Positions 60,845 through 64,000 of a DNA stretch of 64,000 nt are shown in pieces. Under the pieces are notes generated by a model that was given only the letters and a program-made list of their open reading frames with translations, did no database searches and was not told the origin of the DNA. This DNA comes from Pleurodeles waltl (lineage: Eukaryota; Chordata; Amphibia; Caudata; Salamandridae), in assembly GCF_031143425.1 (NCBI RefSeq), contig NC_090447.1:29230238-29294237 (forward strand), in the 5' to 3' direction. The translations under genes and the position numbers were made by a program. Numbering within the stretch: the first letter of the stretch is position 1; every line of letters begins with the position of its first letter.

Positions 60845-61490
60845 TCAAGTTAAGGAAGACATTTGAAGCTGCGCCTTTTCTTGTGCAGAAGGTCTCAGAT
60901 GTGAACAGTTACAAGCTTGGATCCAGAACGCGTCCTCCCAGCTCATTTCCCATGAGCCTGACATCTTTGTCAACAAATAAGGTTGTATGTGGGAATCAAG
61001 TTGAAGGTCCTTTGCGCGGTGCTCAAGGCACAACCGGGTTTTGAGCCACCATTTTGTATTTGCTGTTAGATTCCTGCTGCCTCTCTGTGGTCCAATCAAA
61101 TAGTGATCAACTGTATCAAAGGCAGGAGGTAAGTACCGTGGAAAGAGCACTCACGTGGCCGGCATCATACTCTGGGGGTCGTCAAGAAGTGCAGTGTGCC
61201 AATCGGAAGCCTGCCTGGGTTCAACTGAACACATTGAGATGGGCTATAAGGAGGCCTTGTTGCTTTTGCTGTGAAACTTTCCAACAACTTCACTCTAAAG
61301 GTTGACAATGAAATTGGGCGAAGTTCTTCAGAGTTCCCAGATCAAGACCCGCCTTATTGAACACGAGTCTTATAGTAGCTTCCTTGAGCCTAGAAGGGGG
61401 ACAGTCCTCACAGCAGTAGTCATTTAAAGGGACACAAAATGGAATAATGTTTGCCTCAGAAGTGACATTTAAATTTGTTAGGGGCAAAAG
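60845..61490 (-). pseudogene. L2-like LINE fragment, RT N-terminal half
   Basis: On the minus strand SRLKEATIRLVFNKAGLDLGT at about 61400-61330 is the conserved start of L2/CR1-type RT domains. TQAGFRLAHCTS near 61220 corresponds to the QSGFR-GHST block. PPAFDTVDHYLIG at about 61130-61090 corresponds to the motif A region. Frameshifts and stops make it dead. Confidence 0.78.
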
Positions 61491-64000
61491 CTTCTGTCTT
61501 GTCTATTCGCATGTGTTGGCATCATCAAGCAATATTTAGGTGTAAGATTAGTCATAAGCATTTACTTTTTTTTTTTTTATTATTATTAGTTACCATCGAT
61601 GTTTCTCGCCCTGCTGGCTTGTGTACCATGTGCATGGAAGCAATCATTAGACCAGTAACTATTGCTTAAAGCAGATGCACATGAAAACTGTGGGTTTCTA
61701 ATTCTTTTAATGAGTTGGCCCCCTTTGTTATCCTCTTTTCCCCGCCCCTGACCTCCCACAATCCCTTGGGGTCCGGGCGAGGAGCTCGATGTAGTAGTGG
61801 CTGCTACCTCCCGAAGTGTCCCCTCTGGTCAGTTTCTCTTTCCAAGGCCAGACGCTCACTACCACTTTAGGTCCAAAGGTTGGTTGTTTAGGTCTCCTGT
61901 TGAGGGAGCTGGTGGTCCCTGTCCAGGCCTCTGAGTGGCCTTCCAAGTTGAAGGCACATGATCATTTGATCATCTCTAAGCTTGGTGAAGCATCAGAGAG
62001 CTGCATATTTGGGACTGTGATCCTATCCAGGCACACTCTCCTATCAGAGGGCTTAGATGTAGGCTGCTGTCTTCTACAACGAGAGTTCAGCAGTCTCCAA
62101 AACAGCATTTCCTCCATCATGGAGGTTTAGAACATATGTAGAAATTGCACTTCTATTTTTAAATGTGTTTTTTTTCATTAAAGGAAAAAATATATATATT
62201 TGACACGGCCTGTCTTCCCCGAGGTGTCTGCATCTCTGTTTATGTAGAACTCAATGTTACCTTGTCACCATTTCCTCTGTAGACCCAGCATTTCCAGAAG
62301 TGATGCAGTTGCACATTCTTCATGTGCAGAGCAGTCATCCGAAGTGAAAGCTGACTGTCTTAAACTGCCTGTGAACCTTGGGCAAAGCTGACCAGGCTTT
62401 CTGCTGGTCACAGCCCCCTAGGTTGTTGGGTTAGGTTTTTCATAAGCATGGCCTCTGGGATGCAGGAGGTGGAAGAGGACCCAGACTGTCCTCCAGGAAA
62501 GGTGCGGGATAGTTCATCATAGGACATGACTGCTTCTTCAGTAGAGGTACAAGCTGTCTGGTCAGTTTGATTACTGGAGAAGGCAAAAATAAGTGTTGTT
62601 GTTGGCTGGTATGACGTGGCCTCTTTTGGATTGCCGACTGTAAAGTGTGGATAATTCCGTCCTAACAGGTCAGGTGGAATGGGGAAGACGAGGTAACGTG
62701 ATGATCGCTTACCAGTATTTATTGCTCTGATTTGATGATCTCGTGCCAAGTGCTCACTTGGGACTTTTATCGGGGAGTTGATAGGTGACCCAGGAAGATG
62801 GAAGGAAACTCCAGCCAGTTATTCCACTAGCACATGGGGGGATGGACTTGCCCAATGGCTAGTTAAGGAGTTGAGGGGAAGTGGCCTGCCTGTCCTATGA
62901 TACAGCATCCTGTGGGGACGGAATGAGAGGAATGGCACGAAAGATTACTTGGAGGTAGTGGACTTGTGTCCCAAAACTCAAGCAGCTCTTGCGCTGTGTG
63001 TCTGTCGGAGCTGAATGCTGATTCGCAATCCTCTCCCCTCTAGGATTCTCCCCTCTGAGCTTTCTTCGTCGTAACACCGTGAGGCTGGATTGGTGGTTGT
63101 GGTGGCATCAATGGAGACCCCTATGAATGCAACATGGATCTTGATGGAAATATAAACTTCACTGATACACCAGGGCAGAGCTTTCGGCAGGCAGAACTAA
63201 CAGACCAGCCTTTCTGGCACTGCCATGCTGCCCAATCTGCCCGGCAAACCGTCGGCGGACACATGGCTGCATCTGGGTACTTATTATTTATTTTATTTTT
63301 TTGTCTAAAGCTTCCCCTATTCCCAAAGCCTTGTCCACCATTACCTAACACCCTACTGGTCTCTTGGGTACATTTGAGACTTAAGTCTCCAACGCCCCTC
63401 GTGTATGGCCAGTGGAATAATGACACTTTGATACTGTGACTTTTCTACGCAATTAAGAATTTGCAAACAGTGCCTACCACAAAGGGATCAAAAGTTATTC
63501 AAATTGCTGCACACTGGGAACCGGGGACATTGCCACACCTTGCAAGGTGCAGAAGTTGTTACCTCTCGGTTATTGTCAGTTGCAGTTGGGTGTTTATTTT
63601 ACTTACATTCACACTAACCGAACTCTGTTTGAAGAGACCCCATTGACATCCAAAGTTTACATGTTTTTTGCTACCAAGCTTGAGGCCGTGAAATGGTTGG
63701 TTCTGGAGGCACGACTTCTTTTCCACCATTTTGGAGACCACCCCTTTCTCCATCTTCTTGCCTAGAACTAACCTATGTGCTTGGTTGGTGACCCTCCAGA
63801 GGTTATCAAGAGCCCGTGCTATCGCCTAGTGGTGAGCTCTGTTCGAGTCAGTTAATGCTGAGGTCTTGACAGAATGCGAATGTCACAGATTACAATCCTG
63901 ACAGAGCTGTTTCACCGCTTCATCTTTGCAAGGTCAATGCAAATGAATTATAGTGATTTTGTTAAGAATGGCACATGCTTTGCATACCAAACGCTATATA
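61491..64000. other. Unannotated 3' end of the window
   Basis: No supported gene. It includes a T run at 61567-61579 and an (AT)n stretch at 62190-62200. A 113-residue minus frame at 62408-62749 and a 101-residue plus frame at 63134-63439 show no domain I recognise. Confidence 0.5.

Noticed and set aside
62408..62749. 113-residue minus-strand frame
   Set aside because: No recognisable motif and no supporting signals. Length is within chance expectation.

Overview
The window looks like a piece of a very repeat-rich vertebrate genome, most likely a salamander and probably a salamandrid newt of the Pleurodeles type. This is inferred from repeat families I recognise from memory (TGTAGGAA-ended non-coding elements, L2-like LINEs with matching SINEs, GGGCCTCATTACGA fold-back MITEs). 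No search was run. I see no complete host gene. Only two weak exon candidates are listed, a CpG-rich first-exon-like stretch near 32.9 kb and a terminal-exon-like stretch near 34.1-34.3 kb.

The main feature is an almost pristine endogenous retrovirus on the minus strand (1,065-10,962). It has two 794-bp LTRs that I read as differing at one base, a 4-bp target duplication (GACC), an exact lysine-tRNA(1,2)-type primer binding site, a polypurine tract, and full-length open gag, pol and env. gag and pol share one frame and are separated by a single TAG, as in gammaretroviruses. env encodes a gamma-type CWVC/CX6CC glycoprotein. The provirus sits inside a 2.65-kb TG...CA-ended non-coding element (279-13,183, which also carries a tRNA-derived SINE), and that element sits inside a decayed Ty3/Gypsy pol. 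This gives a readable three-layer insertion history.

13.2-21 kb holds Gypsy remains, two L2-like LINE 3' fragments in opposite orientation, and mostly unannotated sequence. 21.1-32.15 kb is a tandem array. Older 60-64 bp units are interrupted by an interspersed repeat, then grade into about 8.2 kb of homogenised 69-73 bp units. 32.15-34.6 kb is GC-rich and holds the two exon candidates. Three more tandem arrays follow, with units of about 96 bp (34.6-35.8 kb), 60-63 bp (41.5-42.4 kb) and 64-66 bp (42.6-43.06 kb). A second TGTAGGAA...TTCTACA element (36,837-39,647) with a perfect 5-bp duplication lies between them.

43-64 kb is AT-richer, with many T tracts and LINE, SINE and MITE debris: L2-like RT/EN fragments on the minus strand, an L1-like ORF2 3' end on the plus strand, a 490-bp tandem duplication, and two copies of one fold-back MITE. 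The long open frames in the tandem arrays and most short frames elsewhere are not genes.
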